NCBI RefSeq assembly: GCF_000002995.4
Contig: NW_025062478.1
Coordinates: 9,363,501 to 9,427,500, forward strand
DNA from: Brugia malayi
Taxonomy: Eukaryota; Nematoda; Chromadorea; Rhabditida; Onchocercidae
DNA: 64,000 bases
Reading direction: 5' to 3'
Position numbers and translations under genes: made by a program. The stretch's first letter is position 1; each line of letters opens with the position of its first letter. Below, piece after piece: positions 1 to 12,001 of the stretch. Under the pieces are notes generated by a model, which was not told the origin of the DNA, ran no database searches, and worked only from the letters and a program-made list of their open reading frames with translations.

Positions 1-1531
1 GTAAAAATGATAAGAAAAATGATAAATTTATCAAAGAACTTCAAGCGGCTGAGGAACAACTGAAAAATGAATTACAATTTTGGAATAATAAGTAATTTTT
101 TTTAATTTTTATTCAATTTTTTTTCTTTTTTTTGTCATAGAATTTTTGTAATTAAAAATGAATTTTGTATAATAATTTTTATATTATTGTTAATTTAGTT
201 TGATGAATTCAAAAATTTTCATTTATTTTTTTTTTTTTTTACTTAAGCTTTAAATGCTTTTTCTTTTTGTTGGTTCTTTTTTTTAATATTTAGAATTCAT
301 TTTATAAATTTAGTTAATGTTTTGAAATTAATTTAAGTTTTGTAGCTTTCATCTTTTTTAAAAAAAAGGAACTTAAGTCTTTTTTAACATTTTAAGTATA
401 TATTTTGAAAAAAAAATTTGCTTAAATCAAGTATTTTCCTTTTTTTAGATGCATTGAACAAAAAGAAATGATTAAATCACTGCAAAATCTTATCAATTCA
501 TTATCAGATCAGTTGCAAGATGCAAAAGATGAGCTTTTTAGTGAAATTGATTATCAGTAAGTTTATTTTAAATAATATTTAACAAATAATTTTCATATGT
601 TTTATTAATTTTTAATTATTATCAAAAATTTAAGCTAATAAATTGCTTATTATACTAATAATTTTGGTATGTTTTTTTTTTTTTTAGATTTAATTTATAG
701 TTTATTTGAAATAATTGAAATAATTTTAATTGTTTTAGACCATTTTCAAAGGAATGTGAAATGTTTGTTCAAATACAAAATGAAGTAAAAAATGGAAAAA
801 AGAAGTGTAAACAACTTAAGAAACGTATAAAATATGTAAGTGTTTCAAAAAAAAAAAAAAAGGAAAATTTTTTTTTTTCTTCAATATTTTTTAAATTATT
901 TAAATGTTAGAAAATGCATTTAATTTCATTTTGCTCTAAATTTTTTTTTCTCAATTTAAGCTAAATAATTTTTTTAATTTTAGCTATTTAATTATTCATT
1001 AAAATTAATTGTAACTATCAAATAAAATGCCAATCATAGAGCTAAATTAATTTTTTTTGTTTTTTACTAAAAATTTTTTAGAATTAATTAATATTATTAT
1101 TATTTAGTATTATTTGTTAATTCTTTTTTTTTCTTTCTTAAACTTTTAGTATTATTTGTAAAAATTTCTTCTTTTTTTTTCAATTTATTATATTTTTAAA
1201 TAAATAATCGTAATTTCAGTGTAAAATACAAGAAAAATTAATGAGAAAAGAATTAAATGAAATGAATTTACGCATTGAAGAAAATGAAAGATATAAAATT
1301 GAGCTCATTCGACGAAAGGAAAAAGCTGACAAAAGCGCCTTATATTGGCAAAATCGAATTGCGCAAAAACAATCAAATAATGCTACTACAAATAATAGTA
1401 ATAATTGTAATAATGATAATAGTAATAATAATAGTAATAACAATCACGATAATAGTGATAATAGCAATAATAATAGTAATGATAATCATGATAATAGTGA
1501 TAATAATTTGCTTACACAATCAAAAGTATAA
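1..1531 (+). CDS. Coiled-coil protein with Asn/Ser-rich tail, 3' part of the gene (last 4 exons)
   Basis: Exons are <1-91, 449-556, 739-835 and 1220-1531, with the TAA stop at 1529-1531. All junctions are GT/AG and in phase (2, 2, 0), giving about 202 C-terminal residues; the 5' end lies left of the window. The protein is strongly charged and heptad-like (for example FIKELQAAEEQLKNELQFW and LNEMNLRIEENERYKIEL), with few Pro or Gly, so a coiled coil is likely. The last ~50 residues are almost only Asn, Ser and Asp, written mostly as AAT, AGT and GAT, so they look like an AAT-type triplet repeat that has become coding. I see no catalytic motif and cannot name the family. The exon structure is well supported; the function is unknown. 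A tail-to-tail spacer of 2.6 kb separates it from the next gene on the other strand. Confidence 0.75.
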
Positions 1532-4172
1532 AATTTTATAAATTATCAAATATTACCTATCATTAATGATAATTTTGTTTTCTTAATCTTTAATTTGATT
1601 TATTGTTTTGTTGAATGATTTTGTATTGCATTTTAAAATTATATTTGCATATATTTTAGTTCAATTTAATTTAGTTTATCAAATTTTGTCTTTTTAAACT
1701 TAAAAATTCATTTACACAAATTAAACAAATAGTATTTAATTTTTTAAAATCTTTTCTCTGATTATTTACATTAGTTAAATTGTTGATTTCTCTTTCCTTT
1801 GTATTTATTTATTTTAAAAATAATTAATAATCTTATTCTTCTGTTTGCTATTTTTATTTTATCATTAGAATCTGTTCACATTGTTTTTTTTTTTTTTATT
1901 CATTTTTGAAATTTATTAATTTCATTTTAATATTTATTTTTGTTCCAAATTTATTTCTTTATCTAAAATTTCAACATTGTCTTTTTTTCTTGAATAATTT
2001 ATTTTATTATTTCATTATAATGGCTTTACTATTTGCTTTATTTTTATATTTAATTATTTTTATATAAGAATTTTTTATATTTAATATTTAATTTTCTATT
2101 TAATGTCACATTATAATTATGCATTTGTCAACCATTTTAAAGTTTTTGTTTTTTTACAAATAATATTTTCATTATTTCTAATCATTGTTCTTTCAGTGCT
2201 ATTAGCAATTAATTTATTTTGTTCTAATTGAATAAAAAAAATTTTTGAGTAATAATTGTTTCAATTATTAACACTGATAGTAATAATAAAAATAAAAATT
2301 AGAATAGTCACAAATAAAAATCTAAAATTAAATTAAAATAAAATATGAAATAGAGAAATTGATGTCATAGAATTACATTCTTTTTTTTTCCTTTTTTTTT
2401 ATATCATTTTGAATTTTTTATTGCAAAACATTTAAAATTTTTATGCATTCTTATCTAAAATTGCTTCGTATTTTTCCAAATTTTTTTTCTAAATTTTTTA
2501 AAAATTTTCAAATTATTTATTATTAGCAATAATCCATAAACAATGTAAATATAGCATTAATTTTCAAAAAAAAGAACAAAAAATTGTTAAGCTATATGCC
2601 ATATAATTTTAGTTGTATCATTAAATTAAATTGATTAATTTGAAATTGAAATTGATTAAATATTTCTGATTTAGTCCATTTCATTTAATTCATTTCAGAA
2701 AAAGAAAAAACAAGTGATTAATCCAATTTGATATTGCTAAATAAGAATGTTTTCTTTTTTCATCAAAAAAAATTCTTTCAAATTGAATTAATTACCTAAA
2801 TTAATTACCGAATACCATTTCGTTACTTAATATTTAATAATTGAATTTAATTAATTCTTAACTAAAAAGGAATAAATTCATATAAATTATAATGATATTG
2901 TCAACATCATACGTTGGATTTAATTTAATATATTTTTGCATTCAAAATAATTTTAATTAAATTATAAATTAAAATATAAATATTGCAATTTCAATCGATT
3001 AATGTGATAGGTTTGTTTTTCCTTCTTTTTTTTCGATAAATTATTTATCTTTAATAAGTGAATCTTATAAAACTATTAAGGTACTATTATAAAAGTGTGA
3101 CAATTCTCATTGTCATCTTTAAAAATGACAATTTTGGAAAATTTTAAAAAACGAAAACGTTTTATTTCAAATTTTAATATAATTAAAGTTGAAAATTTAA
3201 CTAATAGTTTGCATAGTTTTATTTTAATTGTTTATTTTCTGTACGATATATTGTAGAATAGTTTATTTCTTTAAACAAAGAGGACGAAAAAAATTGAAAT
3301 AATTCAAAAAATTTAAAAAAAAAAAACATCAAATCAAAAAATTATTGATCAAATACTGAAATTGCATTCATAGATAAATTGAATTCAAAATATTTAAACA
3401 ACGATAATAATAATAATAAAACAAACAATAAGATAAAAACTATCAAAAAAAAAAAAAAATACAATCAAATTTTTTGTGAAATAATTTTAGAATAATATAG
3501 TAGAAGTAATACTAATTGATTTATTAATTTTCATTATATAGCAATAAAAATTTAATATTATTCTATAGGAAATGAAAAAATGAAATTAATAGTAATTAAA
3601 TAATTCTGATAATTAATTTAATATGAAGAATGATGCAAAGAAAATAAGCAAAAAAGCAAAAACGAAAACAAAACAAAGGAAATTTATTGATAGTAAAGAA
3701 AAAACTAGTAAACATGAGGAAAATAGGAAATAAAATAATCGAAATTGATTATTGGAATTGCTTTTTTCTTTTCTCGATTATTTTTCTTTTTTTTCTTTCA
3801 TTTCTTTACGATATCAATTTGAAAACCTTAAAAAAAAAAAAAAAATGATATTAATATTAATGGAATTTAAAGAAATTATGAGTGATAATTCAAAAAGAAA
3901 AGAAAAATTCGAAAAGAATTAAAAACACAAAAAACGTTAAAAATTAATGAAATAAATAAATGTGTCAATCAGTAAAGTAATTCTTTATTATATTAATTTA
4001 TTTTTATTATTAAATCTAAATGCAATAACTAAATTTCAGTTTAATTAAACAAAAAAAAAATTCGCAAAGAAATTTTCTCAAAATTCAAAAAAATTTTTAA
4101 CAAAATTTTATTTTACAGCAATTTTTTTTTATAATAATTTTTTTTAAAATTTATAATTCCAACCTTTTTCAA
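1532..4172. other. Intergenic, tail-to-tail spacer
   Basis: AT-rich spacer between the stop of the coiled-coil gene and the stop of the convergent minus-strand gene. It holds many T-tracts on the left and A-tracts on the right, as expected for two 3' ends facing each other. I found no exon with flanking splice sites and no RNA gene. Confidence 0.6.
4107..4112 (-). terminator. Poly(A) signal AATAAA of the 277-residue gene
   Basis: Reading the minus strand, AATAAA lies about 60 nt after the TAA stop at 4173-4175, a normal distance for a nematode 3' UTR. Confidence 0.5.
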
Positions 4173-7100
4173 TTAAATGTAGCTTACATCACTATCTTCA
4201 TCAGTAAAATACTTCATTGGATGTTGTAATTTTTGAATATATTTATGACCCTTTGATGTTGCCGGATTTTCAATCTAAAATTAAAAAAAAGACATTTTGT
4301 TAAAATTTAAAACTTAAAAATATCAATTTTCAAAGTATTATAACAAAATTTTACGAATATATTTTTAAAAATAAGAAAAAATTGTAATTAAGAATTAAAA
4401 GTAAATGAATTAAAATATATGAAATAAAAAAAAAGAAAATATATGAAAAAAAAGAATAAAAAAATTTTTGCTAAAAATTTAAAACTGCCAATATGAAATT
4501 AAAAAAAAAAAACTTATAAAAACTTATTTATTATTAAATATTGCAATATTAATAAAATTTGATTAGCATTAATTTATTCTGTTGTTTCTAAAGTTTAATA
4601 TTTATGCATTACTTTAAAAAATAATAATATTTACTATATTGTGTATTAATCAATAATTTATAAATTATTTGTTTTAAAAGTTCATTTAAAAAAATGAATC
4701 CAAAAATATAATAATTTCAGTATTTCAATAAATTTTATTTGTTAATTCATTTTTAAAGAATAAAAACATTAAGGTATACAAATTTAAATACCATTTTTTT
4801 TTTTTTTTGAATTTTAATAAACATTCAATTCATTTATAAACAATAACAACATTAATAATAATAATAAACATTTGATTATGTATAAATTTAAATAAGTTTT
4901 AAATTTACATACCATTTTTGTATTTCGATAAAAAATATGTTTCATTTTTTCGGCTGATGTAATAAACGTTGTTTTAAGACGTTGTTCAGTATTTAAACGA
5001 TTAGAATGTGATGCATTTGCTAATAATTTTATTCCTAAATTCATATTGTAATTTTGATCGATCAGATTAATCGCATTGTTCGCATCAATTTCATTTCGTA
5101 TTGATAATAAATTATTATTATTGTTATTATTGTTGTGCTTTGTTGTTGGGAAAATTTTCGAAAATTTCTTCGAATTTATATTTTTTGATCGTTCATTGTA
5201 GCATTTTTGAAATATTTGTTCGCCATTGCATTGTGTTAGTGCCTAAAAATAAACAAAAAGAAAAAAAATGATTGAAATGCTAATAGTATTATAATAAAAT
5301 AATCAAATACTTAATAGTAATAACAAATAGTAATAATGAAATACTTTAATAGTAGAATTAAATGCTTAACAGTAAAACGAAATAGTTTAATAGTAATAAT
5401 GAAATACTTAATAGTAATAACAAATGGTAATAATGAAATACTTAATAGCAATAAATAACAAATAGTAATAATGAAATACTTTAATAGTAGAATTAAATGC
5501 TTAACAGTAAAACGAAATAGTTTAATAGTAATAATGAAATACTTAATAGTAATAACAAATGGTAATAATGAAATACTTAATAGCAATAACAAATAGTAAT
5601 AATGAAATACTTTAATAGTAGAATTAAATGCTTAACAGTAAAACGAAATAGTTTAATAGTAATAATGAAATACTTAATAGTAATAACAAATAGTAATAAT
5701 GAAATACTTTAATAGAAATATTGAAATACTTAATAGTAATATTGGAATACTCAGTAGTAATATCGAAACACTTAATAGTAATATTGAAATACTTAATAGT
5801 AATAATGAAATACTTAATAATAATAATGAAATAACTTAATAGTAATAATGAAATACTTTAATAATAATAACGAATAATAATAATGAAATAACTTAATAGT
5901 AATAATGAAATACTTTAATAATAATAACGAATAATAATAATGAAATAACTTAATAGTAATAATGAAATACTTTAATAATAATAACGAATAATAATAATGA
6001 AATAACTTAATAGTAATAATGAAATACTTTAATAATAATAACGAATAATAATAATGAAATAACTTAATAGTAATAATGAAATACTTTAATAATAATAACG
6101 AATAATAATAATGAAATAACTTAATAGTAATAATGAAATACTTTAATAATAATAACGAATAATAATAATGAAAGATTTGTTGTAGTAATAATAAATTTTT
6201 TTATTAAATTATTCGTTTAATTTATCACATAATTCTAACAATTATTTGTTAGCTTTTTAAACAAATTTGTTTAAACATTTATATTTTTACAAAAAAAAAA
6301 AAAAAAAATTTACAATTGAAAGAAAAAGAAGATAAATAAAGAAAGAAAAATTATGACAAAAATTTTTTGTGTAAATATAATAGATGACAAATGATTTCTC
6401 TTTTTTTAATCTCTCTCTCTCTCTCTTTCTCTCTCTCTTGTTTTCTTATTTAACTAAACAATTTTTTAATTTTTTTTTTCAAAGTAAAATTTCACCAATT
6501 GTGGAGAATGTTTTGATAACTGTTGTGATGACATTTGCTTTGAAATACATTCTACTTGTTTCAATCTAAATATATTTTTTTTTTTTTTAAAAAAAATTTT
6601 TTTTTCCTCTAATCAACAATTTCTGTGTTTTTTCTTTCTTTTTCTAATAATTTATAATTTTTCAAAATAATTATAAATTAATTAAAATGTAAGGAATAAT
6701 CAATAAACAAAAAATTTTAATATGAAAAAAAGAAAACAACTGTAAAGATAAAATTACAAATGTATTATTATCACTGATAAAAACTTTAAGCATGATAATG
6801 ATAATAATTTTTTGTGATAACAAATTAACATACTGATTTTTGATAAAAGATTGTTGCATAGGCATAGCATCTGGTTGATGTATTATGGTATGTACGAATA
6901 ATTCAGCATCAAAATATTGTAAATTATCTAAAATATCATAATTAAATAAATTAATTGAGTTAAAATTAAGTTTAAACAAAATCTGAAATTCTTTATTAAT
7001 TTTTTTTTCAATTCTTATATTTCAATAATTATTCCATAAAACAATGAGCTAAAAACAAATTAATTGAGTTAACATTAAGTTTAAAAAAAGAATCTGAAAA

Positions 7101-8003
7101 TCATTACTAAAATTTTTTTTCAATTCTTATATTTTAATAAATATTCCATAAAACAATGAGTTCAAAATTGCATTCATACTTTTTCGGTATAATTTTTCAT
7201 TTTTTGTTTCACACTAATCTTTAAATGATTAAATTTTTAAAAAGATGAAAATTGTTTGAAATTCACAGTTTTTTTAAATAATAAATATTTTATAAGTAAA
7301 TAATTTTTTTCCTTTTAATTTCAATATTAAAAATAAAGCAAAAATGAAAATATAAACCTTACTAATATTTGTTCTTCGTAGTGATTGGCTGAAAAAGAAA
7401 TTTTTTTTTGTTAATTAAAAGTTTAATTAAAAAAATGAATTTCAATTGTTGCTAATTATTACTAATTTAATTTTTGCTTACCTACAAATGTTATTTTAAT
7501 TTTGATAAATATTTCAAAAAGCATAGCAATACTAAATAACACATGTTTATATAATTTTTTTTTTTTTCAATTAAAAGGAAAATAAAAAATTTATCTAAAA
7601 AATTGTTAAATTAAAATTTCAATTTTAATAATTCTACATTACATAATATAAACATAAAAAAAAAATTTAAGTGCATAAATTAAAAGTACAAATATTGTTA
7701 ATTAATGTAATTAATTAATTTCATTAATTTTATTGTTAAAATTTTATATGTTTACTAAGTAAAATTTATACTAAGAAAATTTATATTTAATTATAAAATA
7801 CCTTGTGTTTAATTATATATTAAATTATAAATTATGTACTTATATAATATTTTATACTAATTATTTTTTAATTATCAATATTACTATAATCATTACCTGA
7901 TATTATACTGCCATCGTTTGTAGCGACAATCGGTATCATCAAATGATAATGATAACGGTAAATAATATCGTTTTGGTTTTGTTGGTATAATTGATATTGC
8001 CAT
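4173..8003 (-). CDS. Unrecognised 277-residue protein, 7 exons
   Basis: Exons in transcript order: 8003-7897, 7531-7482, 7388-7363, 6982-6834, 6565-6496, 5242-4913, 4274-4173. Lengths are 107, 50, 26, 149, 70, 330 and 102 nt; the phases agree at all six junctions and the sum is 278 codons. All introns are GT-AG. The third exon is a 26-nt microexon. The protein starts MAISIIPTKP, has an aliphatic and Phe-rich stretch at about residues 35-70, a run of eight Asn at 171-178, a Lys-rich mid-region, and ends in an acidic DEDSDVSYI tail. I see no signal peptide, no zinc-binding pattern and no catalytic motif, and I do not recognise the family. The last three exons are the most secure. The first three are small and rest mainly on splice-phase agreement, so the N terminus could differ. 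Confidence 0.65.
5310..6172. repeat. Two-part intronic minisatellite (131-135 bp and 57 bp units)
   Basis: The fifth intron of the 277-residue gene holds three copies of a 131-135 bp unit starting near 5341, 5476 and 5607. They are followed by irregular units, then six 57-bp units starting near 5827, 5884, 5941, 5998, 6055 and 6112. Both unit types are built from the same words (AATACTTAATAGTAAT and similar), so the two arrays appear to share an ancestor. The long open frames across the array come from the repeat and are not genes. Confidence 0.85.
6947..7161 (-). repeat. Tandem duplication of a splice acceptor and exon start
   Basis: A segment of about 105 bp is present twice (6947-7050 and 7056-7161). 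Each copy carries the sequence that, on the minus strand, forms a TTTCAG or TTTTCAG acceptor followed by the first ~30 bases of exon 4 of the 277-residue gene. The copy nearer the exon body is the functional one. The upstream copy is longer by 2 nt in the coding part, so its frame is shifted, and it has no matching donor. Confidence 0.7.
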
Positions 8004-8635
8004 TACTTACGTTTAATAATAATAAACATTAAAAATAAAAAATTAATAATAAAAATAATAATAATAAAATAAAAGTAATAATAAAATTAAAAAATAGTAA
8101 TAGAAATTTAAGAATCAAAAAAATATAATTTAATAATAAAAGAATAAAAAAGAAAAAAATATAATAATGATATAATGGTATATCAATTAAAATTTCATAT
8201 CAAATTATAATTTACTAAATTAAAAAACAAATTTGATTAATTCTATTGCAACAATATTTGAAAGCAATTTGTAAGTAACTTTTTTTTTTAAAAAAAAAGA
8301 GAGAGAGAGAGAGAAAAAAATTAAACTGAACGTAAAAAAATTTTTTGAAAAATTTTATCCAAAACTATTGAATGAAAATAGAGAGAGAGAGAGGGAGAGA
8401 GAGAGAGAAAGATAGAAAGAAAAAGAAAAAAAAATTCGGAAAATTTATTTTTTTTTTTTAAAAAAAAAGTAGAAAATGGATAATTTTTTCTATTTGTGCA
8501 GAAAATTAATTACTATAATAAAATTTTAAAACCTTTAAGCATTATTTCATTCTCTTTTTTTTCGTTTTTATAGCAAAAGACAATATACAAACAAATGAAT
8601 TTAAATGAATTTTAATCATTTTAGAATTTTCAAAT
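8004..8635. other. Spacer with (GA)n tracts upstream of the 277-residue gene
   Basis: Promoter-side spacer of the minus-strand gene. It contains short AAT triplet runs (8010-8100) and two GA microsatellites near 8300-8316 and 8380-8410. No exon was recognised. Confidence 0.55.
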
Positions 8636-10318
8636 GATAATTTATCAATTTTATAGCTAATATACTATCATTTTAATTTATTAAATATAATAAAAGATAA
8701 TTTATCAATTTTATAGCTAATATATTATCATTTTAATTTATTAAATATAATAAAAGATAATTTATCAATTTTATAGCTAATATATTATCATTTTAACTTA
8801 TTAAATATAATAAAAGATAATTTATCAATTTTATAGCTAATATATTATCATTTTAACTTATTAAATATAATAAAAGATAATTTATCAATTTTATAGCTAA
8901 TATATTATCATTTTAACTTATTAAATATAATAAAAGATAATTTATCAATTTTATAGCTAATATATTATCATTTTAATTTATTAAATATAATAAAAGATAA
9001 TTTATCAATTTTATAGCTAATATATTATCATTTTAACTTATTAAATATAATAAAAGATAATTTATCAATTTTATAGCTAATATATTATCATTTTAACTTA
9101 TTAAATATAATAAAAGATAATTTATCAATTTTATAGCTAATATATTATCATTTTAACTTATTAAATATAATAAAAGATAATTTATCAATTTTATAGCTAA
9201 TATATTATCATTTTAATTTATTAAATATAATAAAAGATAATTTATCAATTTTATAGCTAATATATTATCATTTTAACTTATTAAATATAATAAAAGATAA
9301 TTTATCAATTTTATAGCTAATATATTATCATTTTAACTTATTAAATATAATAAAAGATAATTTATCAATTTTATAGCTAATATATTATCATTTTAACTTA
9401 TTAAATATAATAAAAGATAATTTATCAATTTTATAGCTAATATATTATCATTTTAATTTATTAAATATAATAAAGGATAATTTATCAATTTTATAGCTAA
9501 TATATTATCATTTTAACTTATTAAATATAATAAAAGATAATTTATCAATTTTATAGCTAATATATTATCATTTTAATTTATTAAATATAATAAAGGATAA
9601 TTTATCAATTTTATAGCTAATATATTATCATTTTAACTTATTAAATATAATAAAAGATAATTTATCAATTTTATAGCTAATATATTATCATTTTAACTTA
9701 TTAAATATAATAAAAGATAATTTATCAATTTATAGCTAATATATTATCATTTTAATTTATTAAATATAATAAAGGATAATTTATCAATTTTATAGCTAAT
9801 ATATTATCATTTTAATTTATTAAATATAATAAAGGATAATTTATCAATTTTATAGCTAATATATTATCATTTTAACTTATTAAATATAATAAAAGATAAT
9901 TTATCAATTTTATAGCTAATATATTATCATTTTAATTTATTAAATATAATAAAGGATAATTTATCAATTTTATAGCTAATATATTATCATTTTAACTTAT
10001 TAAATATAATAAAAGATAATTTATCAATTTTATAGCTAATATATTATCATTTTAACTTATTAAATATAATAAAAGATAATTTATCAATTTTATAGCTAAT
10101 ATATTATCATTTTAATTTATTAAATATAATAAAGATAATTTATCAATTTTATAGCTAATATATTATCATTTTAACTTATTAAATATAATAAAAGATAATT
10201 TATCAATTTTATAGCTAATATATTATCATTTTAATTTATTAAATATAATAAAAGATAATTTATCAATTTTATAGCTAATATATTATCATTTTAATTTATT
10301 AAATATAATAAAGGATAA
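8636..10318. repeat. 60-bp satellite, about 28 units
   Basis: Twenty-eight head-to-tail units of 60 bp, each beginning GATAATTTATCAATTTTATA, run without spacers from 8636 to about 10318. Identity between units is very high. The first unit has one unique change (TATAC for TATAT), and two units have a 1-bp deletion (near 9731 and 10131). Nearly all other variation is at two diagnostic sites: AATTTA or AACTTA, and AAAAGA or AAAGGA. Stops occur in all frames. There are no spacers, so it is not a CRISPR-type array. It lies between two same-strand genes. Confidence 0.97.
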
Positions 10319-11471
10319 CTAAATGAGCCAAATAATAATAACAATAAGCTAACAATGATTGATGTGCAATAACAATATTAATTAGCCAAATGTTTTCTCT
10401 CTCTCTCTCTCTCTCTCCCTCTCTTTTTCTTTTTTAGGAATAAAACAATAAACATTTTCCCTCGTAATTTTTGATCATTGACCATCTTTTCTATTTAGAT
10501 ATTTAATTCGATAGAAAGAAAATACAATAATTAATTATAATCAATTATTTAAATTTATACTATTTTATTAATTAGATAAGTTAATTAATTACTTAAAATA
10601 TAATTAACAACAGAAAGCTTTCAAGTAAATTTTATTAGCTAATTGAAAGCTTAAAGAAAAAAAAAAGAGAAAAACTTTAAAGAAGCTATTTGAGCAATAT
10701 TTTATTTTACATTCTAATAATTTATTATTTATTTTAAAATGAAAAAAAAAAAAACTTTTTTTTTAAAATAAAAAAAAATTATTGAAAGAGAAAGCATTTA
10801 ATGTAAAAGAAAGAAATTTTGTAAGAAAATGAAAGGTTTTAGGATGAATTAGACGATGATTCACTGAATTTTCGCTCGTTCAATTCAAATTTTTACCTTT
10901 TATGGAATTTTTTTTTTTTTTTTGTGAAAGCAATTTTTACTAATTAAATTTGCTTAAATGCTTAAAAATCTGTTTGTATTAGAATGAATTAAATAAATTT
11001 GCATTATTTTACAATCGATATATCATTTAAATGATGGAAAAAAATATTTTAGGTAAAAATAATTTTTTTTTTTTCAATTAAATTTACTCAAAAATTTAAA
11101 TTTAATTGCATTATTTTATGATCAAAAATTTTTAATACATTTCTTTTTGATAAAAAAAAAAAAAAATGAAAGCAATTGAATATATTCTTATCATTAAATT
11201 TTAATTTTATTTTGGAACAGAGAAAAAATAAATTGTTGATAAATTGTAAAATATGAGATTAAAGTTTTAATATATTTTTTTCAGTACCTCTTTTGGTATT
11301 TAATTTCTAATCAGTATTTGATTATTTTTTTTTTTCTGAAAAGAAAAAGGAAACTTTGGTAAATATATGTATGTTATTGGTAATGTTGAAATGATAATTG
11401 GAAAAAGTTTCGGATAAAAATTAACTTAATTAATTATCACTTAACAATATAAGCAATCGGAAATATTAAGA
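10319..11471. other. Spacer between satellite and CCGG element
   Basis: AT-rich sequence with a (CT)n tract at 10397-10424 and several homopolymer runs. I see no exon, RNA gene or mobile-element feature here. Confidence 0.55.
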
Positions 11472-11512
11472 AAACCGGATATATGTTGAAAGCAACATAG
11501 TTAATCCGGTTT
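11472..11512. other. CCGG-ended stem-loop
   Basis: Outer arms AACCGGAT (11473-11480) and ATCCGGTT (11504-11511) are perfect inverted repeats. Inside them TATGTTG (11482-11488) pairs with CAACATA (11493-11499) around an AAAG loop. The two stems are separated by a small asymmetric internal loop (1 nt against 4 nt). In such AT-rich surroundings a GC-bearing two-part hairpin is unlikely to be trivial. It could be a remnant of a small inverted-repeat element or a structured RNA; I cannot tell which. Confidence 0.6.
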
Positions 11513-11649
11513 ATAAAATGAAATCAAATGTTGCTTGTTGTTATGATATTTTAATTAATTCAATCTACCGGAATTTTGATGTAAATCTATTAACTTTTAT
11601 TAATAACAACAAACGTTAATGTTTTTTTTTTTACCTTTGAATGCTTATT

Positions 11650-11856
11650 TCAAAATTCCGGAATAGTCAATTGTTATCTACCGGGATAATCTATTGATAA
11701 TTTCAAGGTTCCGGAATAGTCCGTGGCTATCTATTGCAATAATCTATTGATATTTTAAGATTCTGGAATAGTCTATCACTATCTAGCAGAATAATCTATC
11801 AAAATTTCAAAATTCCGGAATAGTCTATCACTATTTACCGGAACAATCCATCGATT
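11650..11856. repeat. About four diverged ~52-bp units with CCGGAATAGT core
   Basis: Units begin near 11650, 11703, 11757 and 11806. They share the order TTCCGGAATAGTC, then TATCTACCGG (or close variants), then ATAATCTAT. They are diverged, so older than the 60-bp satellite. They lie just 3' of the BTB-type gene, beyond its likely poly(A) site, and share the CCGG word with the hairpin about 140 bp away. Confidence 0.7.
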
Positions 11857-11964
11857 TTTTTAACAGTTTGATCTAATCATTATTATTTTCATATTGCTCA
11901 AAAACAAACTTTAACATAATTAAATTTCATTTATTATTATTATCAGTATTTTTCATTAATTCCG

Positions 11965-11992
11965 TTTATTCATAATTTAATTCCGTTTTATT
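11965..11992 (-). terminator. Tandem AATAAA signals of the BTB-type gene
   Basis: On the minus strand AATAAA occurs at 11992-11987 and again at 11970-11965, about 10 and 32 nt after the stop at 12002. The second is the more likely signal; the 3' UTR would then be very short. Confidence 0.45.
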
Positions 11993-12001
11993 CATTAGCA
12001 A

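Noticed and set aside
6384..6569. Plus-strand frame of 61 codons with hydrophobic residues
   Set aside because: It is the antisense of exon 5 (6496-6565) of the minus-strand 277-residue gene, preceded by a CT microsatellite.
8636..10318. Regular repeats that might suggest a CRISPR array
   Set aside because: Units are contiguous with no unique spacers, no cas genes are present, and the host is a eukaryote.
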